DNA of 63,165 bases from Cyanobacteria bacterium SW_9_44_58 (lineage in GTDB: Bacteria > Cyanobacteriota > Cyanobacteriia > Cyanobacteriales > Rubidibacteraceae): assembly GCA_003021905.1 (NCBI GenBank), contig PXPI01000009.1, positions 1-63,165 on the forward strand. The letters run 5' to 3'. Every line of letters begins with the position of its first letter. Position 1 is the first letter of the stretch. The notes under the pieces are model-generated. The model was not told the origin of the DNA. It worked only from the letters and a program-made list of their open reading frames with translations, and ran no database searches. This document shows positions 44,867 through 54,684 of this stretch, one piece after another. The translations under genes were made by a program, and so were the position numbers.

Positions 44867-46888
44867 ATGGTCGCTACTAGTCAATCACTAACACAACTTT
44901 GTATTAACGCCATACGCTTTCTCGCCATTGATGCAGTGGAAAAAGCCAGTTCCGGGCACCCTGGACTGCCTATGGGGGCAGCTCCCATGGCGTTTGTCCT
45001 CTGGGATAAGTTTCTGCGGTATAATCCCAAAAATCCCCACTGGTTCAATCGCGATCGCTTCGTTTTGTCTGCTGGACATGGGTGCATGCTGCACTATGCC
45101 CTTCTTTATCTCACAGGCTACGATAGCGTTAGCTTAGACGATATTAAACAATTCCGTCAATGGGAATCCAAAACCCCCGGCCACCCCGAAAACTTTATGA
45201 CCGAAGGCGTGGAAGTAACCACGGGTCCGCTCGGACAAGGGGTTTCCAACGCTGTGGGGTTAGCTCTTGCCGAAGCCCATTTAGGCGCTCGCTTTAATAA
45301 GCCCGACTGCCATATTGTCGATCACTATACTTACGTCATTGCCAGTGACGGCGATGTCATGGAAGGGGTTTCCAACGAAGCCTGTTCCTTAGCAGGACAC
45401 TTGGGACTTGGTAAACTGATTGTTCTCTATGATGACAACCATATTTCCATTGATGGCGAAACCGAACTGGCGTTCACCGAAGATGTGCTCAAACGCTACG
45501 AAGGTCTAGGCTGGCACATTCAAAGCGTTGAAGACGGCAATACTGATCTCGATACCATCGAAAGCGCGATCGCCAATGCCAAGGCAGTCACGGATAAACC
45601 TTCCATTATTCGCGTAACCACCACCATTGGCTTTGGTTCTCCCAATAAAGCCAATAGCCATGATGTACATGGGGCAGCCCTCGGCGGCGATGAAGTGCAA
45701 GCCACCCGTCAACAACTGGGTTGGGAATATGGGGAATTTGAAGTTCCCGAGGATGCCCTCAATCACTTCCGGAAAGCCATTGACCGCGGCGCTCAACTAG
45801 AACAAGAGTGGAATCAACTCTTCGAGCAGTATAAAAGCAAATATCCCGAAGATGCGCAGCAGTTCCAGCAGTTGATTAACGGTGAATTGCCGGAAGGTTG
45901 GGCAGATCATCTTCCCACCTATACCCCGGATGATAAAGCCGATGCCACCCGTAATCAGTCAGGGGCAATTTTGAATGCGCTCTCTTCTGTTATTCCAGGT
46001 CTAGTTGGCGGTTCGGCAGACTTAGCCCCATCCAACAAAACCTACGTTAAATCCAGCGGCGACTTCCAAAAAGGAGAATACGCCAACCGCAACTTCCGCT
46101 TTGGCGTTCGCGAACATGGCATGGGTGCCATTTGCAATGGCATTGCCCACCACAATTCCGGCATTATCCCCTATGGCGCCACCTTCCTGATTTTCACCGA
46201 CTATATGCGCGGGGCAATTCGTCTTTCTGCCCTTTCCCGTGCTGGCGTCATTTGGGTAACTACCCATGATTCGATTGGCTTAGGAGAAGATGGACCCACT
46301 CACCAACCCGTTGAGCACCTGGCTTCCTTACGGGCAATGCCTAATTTGGCCGTAATTCGTCCGGCAGATGGGAATGAAACCTCTGCTGCGTACAAAGTTG
46401 CCATTGAGCGGGCTACCCAAAAAACAAATCATGCGCCGACCCTGCTGTCGCTTTCTCGTCAAAAACTTCCCAATTTAGCTGGAAGCAGCATTGAGAACGC
46501 AACCAAAGGCGGTTATGTGCTATCTGACAGCAATGGCACTCCTGAGTTAATCCTGATTGGCACTGGCAGCGAAGTGGAACTCTGTCTCAATGCGGCGGAA
46601 CAACTTCGTCAAGAAGGCAAAAACGTCCGTGTTGTTTCTCTCCCCAGCTGGGAACTGTTTGAAGAACAGGACGAAGCCTACAAAGAGTCGGTTTTACCGA
46701 AAGCTGTCACCAAACGGGTTGCGGTAGAAGCCGGAACGACCTTTGGCTGGTGCCGTTATGTCGGTTCCGAAGGCGCTGTCATTGGATTGGATCGCTTTGG
46801 CGTTTCCGCACCGGGCGACGTCGCAATGAAAAACCTTGGCTTTACGACGGACAATGTCGTTGCAACCGCAAAAAAAGTCTTAGGTTAA
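44867..46888 (+). CDS. tkt: Transketolase
   Basis: Transketolase moves two-carbon units between sugar phosphates in the Calvin cycle and pentose phosphate pathway, using thiamine diphosphate. Landmarks are [89 protein letters not shown] and [24 protein letters not shown] used the ATG beginning [12 protein letters not shown], 19 codons after the first possible start, because the conserved region begins there. Length is 673 residues. A strong terminator follows. Confidence 0.96.
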   Translation: MVATSQSLTQLCINAIRFLAIDAVEKASSGHPGLPMGAAPMAFVLWDKFLRYNPKNPHWFNRDRFVLSAGHGCMLHYALLYLTGYDSVSLDDIKQFRQWESKTPGHPENFMTEGVEVTTGPLGQGVSNAVGLALAEAHLGARFNKPDCHIVDHYTYVIASDGDVMEGVSNEACSLAGHLGLGKLIVLYDDNHISIDGETELAFTEDVLKRYEGLGWHIQSVEDGNTDLDTIESAIANAKAVTDKPSIIRVTTTIGFGSPNKANSHDVHGAALGGDEVQATRQQLGWEYGEFEVPEDALNHFRKAIDRGAQLEQEWNQLFEQYKSKYPEDAQQFQQLINGELPEGWADHLPTYTPDDKADATRNQSGAILNALSSVIPGLVGGSADLAPSNKTYVKSSGDFQKGEYANRNFRFGVREHGMGAICNGIAHHNSGIIPYGATFLIFTDYMRGAIRLSALSRAGVIWVTTHDSIGLGEDGPTHQPVEHLASLRAMPNLAVIRPADGNETSAAYKVAIERATQKTNHAPTLLSLSRQKLPNLAGSSIENATKGGYVLSDSNGTPELILIGTGSEVELCLNAAEQLRQEGKNVRVVSLPSWELFEEQDEAYKESVLPKAVTKRVAVEAGTTFGWCRYVGSEGAVIGLDRFGVSAPGDVAMKNLGFTTDNVVATAKKVLG

Positions 46889-46902
46889 GCTAACCCTTAA
46901 GA

Positions 46903-46935
46903 GGAAGGTCGCAGTTTTTTAGCCTGTGGCCTTCC
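46903..46935 (+). terminator. Strong rho-independent terminator after transketolase
   Basis: GGAAGGTCGCAG (46903-46914) pairs with CTGTGGCCTTCC (46924-46935) as a 12-bp stem with two G-T pairs and a nine-base loop, followed by ATTTTT. It sits 15 bases after the tkt stop and 26 bases before gatD, so gatD is probably expressed separately. Confidence 0.8.
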
Positions 46936-46960
46936 ATTTTTAATGAGAGATTGCTAATTT

Positions 46961-47767
46961 ATGGAACTAACTCTGGGCTGGCTGTATCCCACCTTAATGA
47001 GCACCTACGGCGATCGCGGCAACGTGATCTGTCTGCAACAACGCGGCTATTGGCGAGAATTAGACATCAAAGTTGTTCGGCTAGACTTGAATGCTACAGT
47101 CACAGACTTTGACAACATTGATCTGTTTGTGGGCGGTGGCGCACAAGATCGGCAACAAGAAATTGTCATGCGCGACTTACAAGGCTCAAAAGCCCAAATC
47201 ATGCGTAATAAAATCGAAGCGGGCACCCCTGGAGTCTTTACCTGCGGTTCACCGCAACTGTTAGGTCATTATTATGAACCTGCCTATGGCCAACGCATCG
47301 AAGGCTTGGGCATTTTTGACATGGTAAGTAGACATCCCGGAAATGAGAGCAACCGTTGCATTGGCAACATTGCCTTCCGGTTAACCGCCTCTCCTCTGGT
47401 ACAAATGATACAAGCGAGAATCGGCGGGTCTCCTATTGTCATTGGCTTTGAAAACCACGGCGGACGCACTTACCTCGGGAACGTGCAACCCCTAGGACGT
47501 GTCATTGTCGGCAACGGCAACAATCAAGAAGATGGCTACGAAGGCGCCTTTTATGGGAACGCGATCGCGACTTACGCCCATGGTCCCCTGTTGCCGAAAA
47601 ATCCCTTTCTCGCCGACTGGTTAATTGAAACGGCTCTGGAATTAAAATATCAACAAAATATCCAATTATCCCCCCTAGACGACGACCTTGCCGAAAAAGC
47701 GCGAAAAGCGATGTTCAAGCGTCTAGAAGTCGGAAAGCTGGCGCAGGCAGCGACCAGTAACGAATAA
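46961..47767 (+). CDS. gatD: Lipid II isoglutaminyl synthase, glutaminase subunit GatD
   Basis: GatD is a class I glutamine amidotransferase that supplies ammonia to MurT for D-iso-glutamine in lipid II. The CobB/CobQ-like glutaminase motifs are present: TYGDRGNVICLQQRG near the N-terminus, the nucleophile Cys95 in GVFTCGSPQLLGHYY, a histidine in IGFENHGGRTYLG, and GNAIATYAHGPLLPKNP. Length (268 residues) is close to known GatD. Its partner MurT is at 1555-2895 on the other strand, so the pair is split in this genome. Confidence 0.9.
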   Translation: MELTLGWLYPTLMSTYGDRGNVICLQQRGYWRELDIKVVRLDLNATVTDFDNIDLFVGGGAQDRQQEIVMRDLQGSKAQIMRNKIEAGTPGVFTCGSPQLLGHYYEPAYGQRIEGLGIFDMVSRHPGNESNRCIGNIAFRLTASPLVQMIQARIGGSPIVIGFENHGGRTYLGNVQPLGRVIVGNGNNQEDGYEGAFYGNAIATYAHGPLLPKNPFLADWLIETALELKYQQNIQLSPLDDDLAEKARKAMFKRLEVGKLAQAATSNE

Positions 47768-47873
47768 GTTCTCATTTAATGATTTCTTATTCTAAGGTTT
47801 GATTGCTCACCTATTTCCCCGAGTTCTGATAGAGTTAACCACAGAAAAGATCGCGCTGAGGAAAGATAATATC

Positions 47874-49574
47874 GTGTTCAATCAAACAAAAATGAGCCAA
47901 TGGGCAAAACGTGCCTGCTGTGGTATTTTAATTTGCTTGTTAAGTATCGGACTGGTGAGTTGCGGCGGCAAAGAAACGCCCAAAATTGAGGAAACCAAAG
48001 AAATTTCAACACCAGAACCTGCGCTGACGGAAGTAGCGCCGCCAGCGATTTTTCAACAATTGCGGCAAACCCTGGATAATTATCAACCGCAAGTTTCCAT
48101 TGTCAGCCCGAAAAATGGAGACCTCATTGAAGACACTCGCGTCAGCATCGAGGTTGATGTTAAAGACTATCCGCTGTTCAAAAATGAAGAATTGGGAATG
48201 GGACCCCATCTTCATGTCATCTTAGACAATCAACCTTATCGTGCTGTCTATAACGCCGAAAAGCCCATTATTTTTGAAGACCTTTCCCCAGGCACTCATA
48301 CCATTCGGATGTTTGCCTCCCGTCCCTGGCATGAAAGCTTTAAAAATGAAGGGGCCTACGCGCAAGTTACCTTCCATCTTTTCACAGAAACAGAAGATAA
48401 TGCCCCAAATCCGGAAAAGCCTCTGTTAACCTATAGTCGTCCCAAAGGCAGTTACGGGGCAGAACCCATTTTACTCGATTATTACCTGACCAATGCTCCT
48501 ATACGCCTCTTTGAACAAGAAAGCAATTCGGAAGTGGAAGTTAATCCTGCTTCACAAAACGAGTGGCGAGTTCGGGCAACAATTAATGGCGAAAGCTTTA
48601 TCATGGATAGCTGGTTGCCAGTTTATTTAGAAGGCTTCCAACAGGGACGAAACTGGATTAAGTTAGAACTGCTCGATGGCGATGGCAACCTTATTGAAAA
48701 TGCCTTTAATACCACCGCGCGATTATTTACTTATCAACCTCAGGGAGAAGATACTCTATCCAAGTTAGTCCGCGGAGAACTCAGTGCCGAGAAAGCCCGT
48801 TTAATTGTTGATCCTGACTATCAACTACCGAAAGAAGAAAAAGTTCCAGCAGAAGAACAACCAGTTACTCCACCCGAAGAAGAAGCTGAGGAAACAGAAC
48901 AGCCTGAAGCAGTCACTGAACCTGAACTAGAAGAAAAACAAGAGGAAGAACAACCTGAAGCTGGCAGTGACCAACAAGAGGAAACCACTTCTCAACCGGA
49001 AGCTGTAACCGAACCGGAAACAACGGAGACAGAAAAACCTTCTCCTGAAGAAGCTGTCACAGAACCGGAAACCAAAGAAGAAACAGCAACCGAACCCAAA
49101 GCAACTGAACAAGCAGAAGAAACCTCTCCCGAAGCTGTCACTGAACCTGAATTAGAAGAAAAACAAGAGGAAGCAGAACAAAAAGCTGAAGAGAAAGAAC
49201 AACCTGAAGCTGGCAGTGACCAACAAGAGGAAACTGCTTCTCAATCGGAAGCTGTAAACGAACCGGAAACAACGGAGATAGAAAAACCTTCTCCTGAAGA
49301 AGCTGTCACAGAACCGGAAACACAAGAAGAAACAGCAACCGAACCCGAAGCAGTTACAGAACAACAGGAGGAAACCGCTTCTCAACCAGAGGCAACTGAA
49401 CCACAATCAGAAACATCTGAGAAATCTTCCCAATCCACTGTAGAGGAAGAAGAATCCGTTACAGAATCGGAAGCAACGGAACAAGAAAAGGAAATGTCTT
49501 CTGAATCTACTACTGAAGCGGAAGAGAAAACTACTTCTGACAACGAAGTGAAAAACGAGGCAACAAAATCATAG
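47874..49574 (+). CDS. Lipoprotein with extracytoplasmic domain and Glu-rich tandem repeats
   Basis: A GTG start with GAGGAAAG upstream gives a signal segment AKRACCGILICLLSIGLVSC; the lipobox LVSC places the lipidated cysteine near residue 30. A globular region of about 300 residues follows, containing VSIVSPKNGDLIEDTRVSIEV, GMGPHLHVILDNQPYRAVY and FEDLSPGTHTIRMFASRPWHES. The last 220 residues are acidic, rich in Glu, Gln, Thr and Pro, and contain two long repeats. I do not recognise a named family; the beta-rich globular region suggests a surface or periplasmic protein. The acidic repeats resemble a spacer or ion-binding tail. Alternative starts at ATG 47892 or 47799 are less likely. Confidence 0.75.
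   Translation: MFNQTKMSQWAKRACCGILICLLSIGLVSCGGKETPKIEETKEISTPEPALTEVAPPAIFQQLRQTLDNYQPQVSIVSPKNGDLIEDTRVSIEVDVKDYPLFKNEELGMGPHLHVILDNQPYRAVYNAEKPIIFEDLSPGTHTIRMFASRPWHESFKNEGAYAQVTFHLFTETEDNAPNPEKPLLTYSRPKGSYGAEPILLDYYLTNAPIRLFEQESNSEVEVNPASQNEWRVRATINGESFIMDSWLPVYLEGFQQGRNWIKLELLDGDGNLIENAFNTTARLFTYQPQGEDTLSKLVRGELSAEKARLIVDPDYQLPKEEKVPAEEQPVTPPEEEAEETEQPEAVTEPELEEKQEEEQPEAGSDQQEETTSQPEAVTEPETTETEKPSPEEAVTEPETKEETATEPKATEQAEETSPEAVTEPELEEKQEEAEQKAEEKEQPEAGSDQQEETASQSEAVNEPETTEIEKPSPEEAVTEPETQEETATEPEAVTEQQEETASQPEATEPQSETSEKSSQSTVEEEESVTESEATEQEKEMSSESTTEAEEKTTSDNEVKNEATKS
48906..49380 (+). repeat. Long in-frame tandem duplication in the lipoprotein tail
   Basis: A unit beginning GAAGCAGTCACTGAACCTG at 48906 recurs at 49131 with a 225-bp offset. 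Both units encode EAVTEPELEEKQEE, then QPEAGSDQQEET, then SEAV/PEAV, NEPETTE, then KPSPEEAVTEPET and EETATEP. The second copy has a 24-bp insertion encoding AEQKAEEK and scattered point differences. Sub-repeats of the EAVTEPE type occur within each unit, so this is a nested repeat likely to change length by slippage or recombination. Confidence 0.85.
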
Positions 49575-49582
49575 AAACGTTG

Positions 49583-49607
49583 GGTAGGTGGGATTTTCCC
49601 CCCTACC
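49583..49607 (+). terminator. Candidate terminator after the lipoprotein gene
   Basis: GGTAGG (49583-49588) pairs with CCTACC (49602-49607), and GGG with CCC inside, with one mismatch and an ATTTT loop, 9 bases after the stop. There is no obvious T tract. The spacer 49608-49838 shows no other supported feature. Confidence 0.45.
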
Positions 49608-49838
49608 TAAATGCCTTTAGTTTTCAAAAGTTATGTTAAATTTTCTCTTTTCTATCAATACATCGGAGTTGACATAACTCTCTACTATTCAATCAAGTTA
49701 ATGAAATCGATTAATTAATGCTACAAATGAGGCATCCTTCGCCTTGTCTCCTTGTCTTCCCTTTTCCCAAAAAGATCGGTAGCAAACATTGATCCATTTG
49801 ATATTAATTGTAAGGCAATAATTATTTAAAAAATCATC

Positions 49839-51452
49839 GTGTCAGAAAAGCAAACGTCTCGTCGTTCACTAACAAGTATTGCCACCATTGTTGCAGTTGC
49901 CACCCTAATTAGTAAGGTCTTTGGCTTAGTTCGAGAACAAGTCATTGCTGCTGCGTTTGGGGTTGGCCCTGTGGTGAATGCCTATGCCTATGCTTATATT
50001 ATTCCCGGTTTTTTGCTCATTCTTTTAGGAGGAATTAATGGCCCGTTTCATAGCGCTTTAGTCAGTGTTTTATCGAAACGAGACAAATCAGAGGCCGCCC
50101 CGTTAGTGGAAACCGTGACGACTTTAGTTAGCGGTATTTTATTGTTAGTCACTATTTTTATCGTTGTATTTGCGCCCTTTTTAATTGATTTGGTTGCCCC
50201 CGGATTAACAGAAACACCAGGAGGGGAACAAGTGCGTTTGATTGCCATTCGCCAGTTGCAAATCATGGCCCCCATGGCGGTTTTAGCGGGACTCATCGGC
50301 ATTGGTTTCGGCACTCTAAATGCTTCTGATCAATATTGGTTGCCTGGGATTAGTCCTCTGTTTTCCAGTTTATCGGTGATTGGGGGATTGGGTGCGTTGG
50401 CGCTGTTTTTGGGAAAAGATATTCTCAATCCCGAATATGCCCGGTTAGGAGGAATGGTGTTAGCTGGGGGAACACTGTTAGGGGCAATAATACAATGGTT
50501 AGTTCAATTATATGCTCAAGCGCGATCGGGCTTAGGAAAACTTCGCCTCCGCTTCCAATTTTCTCATCCTGGGGTCAAAGAGGTTTTAAAAGTGATGGGT
50601 CCAGCAACCCTATCCTCGGGCATGCTTCATATTAATGTTTATACAGACCTCTTTTTTGCCTCTTATATCAGCAATGCCGCTGCTGCGATGAAATATGCCA
50701 ACCTCATTGCGTTAACCCCGCTGGGCATCATTTCTAACATGATTTTAGTGCCAATGTTGCCCGTTTTTTCCCGTCTAGCAAGTCCAGAAAATTGGGAAGA
50801 ATTAAAAGAGAGAATTCGTCAAGGGTTATTGCTGTGTGCCTTAACCATGCTTCCTTTGACAGCAATTTTAATAACCTTAGCGTTTCCTGTGGTTCGTTTA
50901 ATTTATCAACGGTATGCCTTTGACCAAGCCGCTTTAGATGTTGTTGCCCCGGTTTTAGTCGCATACGGACTGGGAATGTTTTTTTATCTGGGAAGAGATG
51001 TTTTAGTCCGAGTTTTTTATGCCCTTGGCGATGGCCAAACCCCATTTCGAATTAGTATTGTTAACATCTTTCTCAATGCTATTTTAGATTATGTTTTAAT
51101 GAATTTTTTCCAAACGCCGGGATTAGTTCTTTCCACCATTGGCGTTAATATTACCTCGATGGCAGTTATGTTATGGGTTTTAAATCGCCGATTAAATGGG
51201 CTCCCTTTATTAAAATGGGGAAAAATTTTCTTAACCCTAACAGCAGGAACTGTTTTAGCTGGTCTGGGAAGTTTTGGCACAAGCCAATTATGGAAACAAT
51301 GGTTAGGACATGATAATCTGTTATTAGAAACAGGACAAATTTTATTCCCTTCTACCGTTGCCATTCTTTTATTTTTTGCAGTAGCTAGCTGGTTGAAATT
51401 GCCGGAATTAACCATTTTAATTACTCGTTTTCGAAACAAATTAAAGCTATAA
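49839..51452 (+). CDS. murJ: Lipid II flippase MurJ (MviN family)
   Basis: MurJ flips lipid II across the cytoplasmic membrane for peptidoglycan synthesis. The 537-residue protein has about 14 hydrophobic spans and characteristic segments: SIATIVAVATLISKVFGLVREQVIAAAFG, PGFLLILLGGINGPFHSALVSVL, LSSGMLHINVYTDLFFASYI and FYLGRDVLVRVFYALGDGQTPFRIS. The start is a GTG. The stop is immediately followed by the ATG of the ureohydrolase gene, so translation may be coupled. Confidence 0.92.
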   Translation: MSEKQTSRRSLTSIATIVAVATLISKVFGLVREQVIAAAFGVGPVVNAYAYAYIIPGFLLILLGGINGPFHSALVSVLSKRDKSEAAPLVETVTTLVSGILLLVTIFIVVFAPFLIDLVAPGLTETPGGEQVRLIAIRQLQIMAPMAVLAGLIGIGFGTLNASDQYWLPGISPLFSSLSVIGGLGALALFLGKDILNPEYARLGGMVLAGGTLLGAIIQWLVQLYAQARSGLGKLRLRFQFSHPGVKEVLKVMGPATLSSGMLHINVYTDLFFASYISNAAAAMKYANLIALTPLGIISNMILVPMLPVFSRLASPENWEELKERIRQGLLLCALTMLPLTAILITLAFPVVRLIYQRYAFDQAALDVVAPVLVAYGLGMFFYLGRDVLVRVFYALGDGQTPFRISIVNIFLNAILDYVLMNFFQTPGLVLSTIGVNITSMAVMLWVLNRRLNGLPLLKWGKIFLTLTAGTVLAGLGSFGTSQLWKQWLGHDNLLLETGQILFPSTVAILLFFAVASWLKLPELTILITRFRNKLKL

Positions 51453-52508
51453 ATGACACTATTATCAGCTGATTTAATTGATCCGGATGATATTTCCCGG
51501 CCCAACGGTCAATTTTTAGGATTTCCTTATTCTCTCGAAGAATCTCAAATTGTTTTCTTTCCCGTTCCTTGGGATGCAACAACTTCTTATGGCGCTGGAA
51601 CAGCACAGGGACCGCAAGCGATTATTGATGCCTCTGTACAATTAGAACCCACTGATTTTCATGTTCCACAAGTCTGGAAAATTGGTCATCATACGATCGC
51701 GCCCAATGAAAAAATTCGAGCGAAAAATGATAAGATGCGCCAATTAGCAAAACAGATTATTGCGTATCAAGAAGCAGGGGGAACTTGTCAAGATAAACAA
51801 ATTCAACCTGACCTTGAAGTTATCAATAATGCATCAGAAAATTTGAATCAATGGGTTTATGAACAAACCAGCGCTCTACTCCAACAAAACAAACTCATGG
51901 GTTTAATTGGGGGCGATCATAGTGTTCCTTTGGGCTTGATGAAAGCACTGATTAATCAATATGGAGAATACGGAATTTTACAAATTGATGCTCATGCTGA
52001 CTTAAGAAAAGCCTACGAAGGGTTTACCTATTCCCATGCTTCAATTATGAATCATGTTATCCAATTGCCGAGAATTTCTAATTTAGTGCAAGTAGGACTC
52101 CGGGATTTTTCTCAAGGGGAAATAGAAACAGCAAAAGCAGACAAACGCATTTTTTGGTTTACCGATTGGAAACTCAAAGAAAAAGCCTATCAGGGATATA
52201 TTTGGCAAGATCAATGCCAAGATATTGTTGCTTGTTTACCCAATCAGGTTTATATTAGTTTTGATGTCGATGGCTTAAGTCCTGAATTTTGTCCCAATAC
52301 CGGAACGCCAGTCCCCGGTGGGTTAGATTTTAATCAAGCATTGTATTTAATTGAAATGTTAGTGAAATCAGGAAAACAAATTATTGGCTTTGACTTATGT
52401 GAAGTTTCCCCTAATCCCAATAATTCAAATGATGAATGGGATGCTAATGTGGGCGCTAGAGTTGCTTATAAATTAGCCAATTTGATGTTTGCTTCTCAAC
52501 CTTCTTAG
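51453..52508 (+). CDS. Ureohydrolase family protein (agmatinase/arginase-like)
   Basis: The 351-residue protein has the ureohydrolase binuclear Mn site: GLIGGDHSVPLG, QIDAHADLRKAYEGFTYSHAS and SFDVDGLSPEFCPNTGTPVPGG. The substrate could be agmatine, arginine, guanidine or another guanidino compound; similar cyanobacterial proteins have differing activities. The adjoining decarboxylase makes agmatine hydrolysis to putrescine and urea the simplest guess. It starts one base after the MurJ stop. An insertion around residues 80-125 (RQLAKQIIAYQEAGGTCQ) is longer than in classic arginases. Confidence 0.8.
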   Translation: MTLLSADLIDPDDISRPNGQFLGFPYSLEESQIVFFPVPWDATTSYGAGTAQGPQAIIDASVQLEPTDFHVPQVWKIGHHTIAPNEKIRAKNDKMRQLAKQIIAYQEAGGTCQDKQIQPDLEVINNASENLNQWVYEQTSALLQQNKLMGLIGGDHSVPLGLMKALINQYGEYGILQIDAHADLRKAYEGFTYSHASIMNHVIQLPRISNLVQVGLRDFSQGEIETAKADKRIFWFTDWKLKEKAYQGYIWQDQCQDIVACLPNQVYISFDVDGLSPEFCPNTGTPVPGGLDFNQALYLIEMLVKSGKQIIGFDLCEVSPNPNNSNDEWDANVGARVAYKLANLMFASQPS

Positions 52509-52533
52509 CAATTGTGATTGTTTAAAAAATATT

Positions 52534-54015
52534 ATGTCTGCTAATGGCTTTTCCCAAGCTGATACGCCCTTATTAGATGCCTTGAGAAACAGTGGGAACC
52601 GTCCTCATGCCCCATTTTATGTTCCCGGACACAAACAGGGAAACGGAATTTCGTCTCGGCTATCAGACTTATTGGGAGATGCCGTTTTTCGCTACGACTT
52701 GCCGGAATTGCCGGAATTTGGCAATGTGCTTCCCCCAGAAGGCATCATGAAAACAGCGCAAGATTTAGCTGCCGAAGCTTTTGGGGCGGATCAAACGTGG
52801 TTTTTAGCCAATGGTTCTACAAGCGGCGTCATGGCGGGCATACTCGCCGCTTGTGGGGATGGCGATAAAATTATTTTACCCCGCAATGTTCATGCTTGCG
52901 CGATCGCGGGCTTAATTTTTTCCGGGGCAGTTCCCATTTTTATTCACCCTGTTTATGATGCCAACTTTGATCTTCCCTGCACCATTACTCCCCAATCCCT
53001 ACAACAGGCAATTTCGCAACACCCAGATGCCAAAGCGGTTCTGATTGCTTCTCCCACCTACCAAGGGGTTTGTGCTGATGTGGAAGCCCTTGCCAAGCTT
53101 GCCCATGCCTACCAAATGCCCCTCCTTGTTGATGCTGCCCACGGCGCCCATTTTGGATTTCATCCGCAGTTTCCGGTATCTCCTCTCTCCCTGGGGGCTG
53201 ATCTTGTGGTACAGTCGTTGCATAAAACTTTAGGTGCCCTCACTCAAGCCTCTTTATTGCATCTGCAAGGAAAACGGATTAATTCCACTCGCATCGAATT
53301 TGCCCTACAATGTTTACAATCAACTAGCCCGAGTCATCTCCTATTAGCCTCCCTCGATGCAGCCCGTCAACAAGTTGCGACTGAAGGCAAGACGTTATTG
53401 GGAGAAGCATTAGTATTAGCAGAACAGGCAAAAGCAGGTATAGAAAATATTCCGGAACTGTCTTTATTTGCCCCTGCTTTTCCTCAATTGGGTTCCCAAC
53501 ATCTTGATCCCACCCGAATTACAATTGATGTCTCGGGATTAGGATTAACCGGCTTTGCCGCTGATGAGATATTGCATGAACAGAAAGCAGTCACAGCAGA
53601 GTTGCCCACGGCGAAAACTCTGACATTTGTGATAACGTTTGGCAATACAAGGGATGATATTGATGCCTTGTTAAGGGCTTTGAGAGAATTAAAACCACAA
53701 GTAACCCACAACACAACACTTTTTCCAAAACTATCATGTTTGCCGCCGCTTGGTAAATGTCTTTCACCACGCACTGCTTTTTTTGCTGATAAAAACGTTC
53801 TCCCTTTAACAGAAACAGTCGGAAAAATTAGTGCCGAGTTAGTATGTCCCTATCCCCCAGGGATTCCTGTTTTAATGCCAGGAGAAATGATTACAAACCA
53901 AGCCTTAGATTATTTAAAACAAGTGTTGCATTTTGGCAGCAATATTAGAATTCGAGGCTGTAGCGATGCCAGTTTAAACCAATTACAAGTAATAGCAAAA
54001 GAGATAGAAATTTAA
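52534..54015 (+). CDS. Orn/Lys/Arg decarboxylase family PLP enzyme
   Basis: This fold-type I PLP enzyme has the PLP-binding lysine in VQSLHKTLGALTQASLLHL. Other landmarks are PFYVPGHKQGNG at the N-terminus, WFLANGSTSGVMAGILAACG, VDAAHGAHFGFHPQFPVSP, and PYPPGIPVLMPGEMI at the C-terminus. The cyanobacterial short form (about 490 residues) lacks the wing domain. The substrate (arginine, lysine or ornithine) cannot be told apart here. It lies 25 bases downstream of the ureohydrolase on the same strand, suggesting a polyamine pathway operon: arginine to agmatine to putrescine. I used the ATG beginning MSANGFSQADTPL. Confidence 0.85.
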   Translation: MSANGFSQADTPLLDALRNSGNRPHAPFYVPGHKQGNGISSRLSDLLGDAVFRYDLPELPEFGNVLPPEGIMKTAQDLAAEAFGADQTWFLANGSTSGVMAGILAACGDGDKIILPRNVHACAIAGLIFSGAVPIFIHPVYDANFDLPCTITPQSLQQAISQHPDAKAVLIASPTYQGVCADVEALAKLAHAYQMPLLVDAAHGAHFGFHPQFPVSPLSLGADLVVQSLHKTLGALTQASLLHLQGKRINSTRIEFALQCLQSTSPSHLLLASLDAARQQVATEGKTLLGEALVLAEQAKAGIENIPELSLFAPAFPQLGSQHLDPTRITIDVSGLGLTGFAADEILHEQKAVTAELPTAKTLTFVITFGNTRDDIDALLRALRELKPQVTHNTTLFPKLSCLPPLGKCLSPRTAFFADKNVLPLTETVGKISAELVCPYPPGIPVLMPGEMITNQALDYLKQVLHFGSNIRIRGCSDASLNQLQVIAKEIEI

Positions 54016-54122
54016 CGGTTATTAGTCATTTATTTTTAGAATTGAATATTAACTGGTAAATTAGAACTTATCATTCGATAGAATTTAAGTAATTTAGATA
54101 GCCTCTTACTGCTTTAGTACCA

Positions 54123-54617
54123 ATGCTTCAAGAAAATTTACTTTTTATAATTTTATCAACTGCATTTTTGTTCATTACTGGTTGGTACTGGCGTGATGCC
54201 AAACCATACTCCCTTCCTCAACCAATTCCCAATTGGTTTAAAGCTTGGTTTGTTACGGTACAAATTTTAGGGAAATTACTTCCTATTATTACTTTAGTTT
54301 TATGGGGAATTTGGTGGAATCATACGAATGTTTTAGCAATTTTTGCTTCTTATTTAGTTGTACTAGGCTTACAAATTGTTGCTGAAAGTCTATCTCTAAG
54401 ACGCTTTGAATCAGTCGTTTGGGTAATGGTACCTTATTTATATATTCCCTATCGAATATGGCAACTTTATCAAGGATTGATTCTTATAGAAGGAGTGCCG
54501 GAATTAATGGCAGTGCGAGCCATTCTTTGGATTAATATCATTGTTTGGATTGGCAATTACGCTTTAGATTTGGTTCAATTGCCTTTTCTATTTCATTGGC
54601 AAACTAAAGAGGATTAA
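54123..54617 (+). CDS. Small integral membrane protein, unknown function
   Basis: The 164-residue protein has an N-terminal anchor LLFIILSTAFLFITGWYW and further hydrophobic stretches near ILGKLLPIITLVLWGIWW, VLAIFASYLVVLGLQIVAESL and AILWINIIVWIGNYAL, so about four spans. It ends in a polar tail HWQTKED. No conserved catalytic motif is visible. It follows the decarboxylase by about 107 bases on the same strand and may or may not be in that operon. I do not recognise a named family. Confidence 0.6.
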   Translation: MLQENLLFIILSTAFLFITGWYWRDAKPYSLPQPIPNWFKAWFVTVQILGKLLPIITLVLWGIWWNHTNVLAIFASYLVVLGLQIVAESLSLRRFESVVWVMVPYLYIPYRIWQLYQGLILIEGVPELMAVRAILWINIIVWIGNYALDLVQLPFLFHWQTKED

Positions 54618-54684
54618 GACCTGAATAAGGATGCAAAAAAATCTAGAAGGGCAATGTGGCAAAGCGCGGATCAATTTCATTTCC

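Noticed and set aside
48927-49406. Minus-strand Phe/Cys-rich frames across the lipoprotein tail
   Set aside because: They are antisense products of the acidic repeat and have no independent support.
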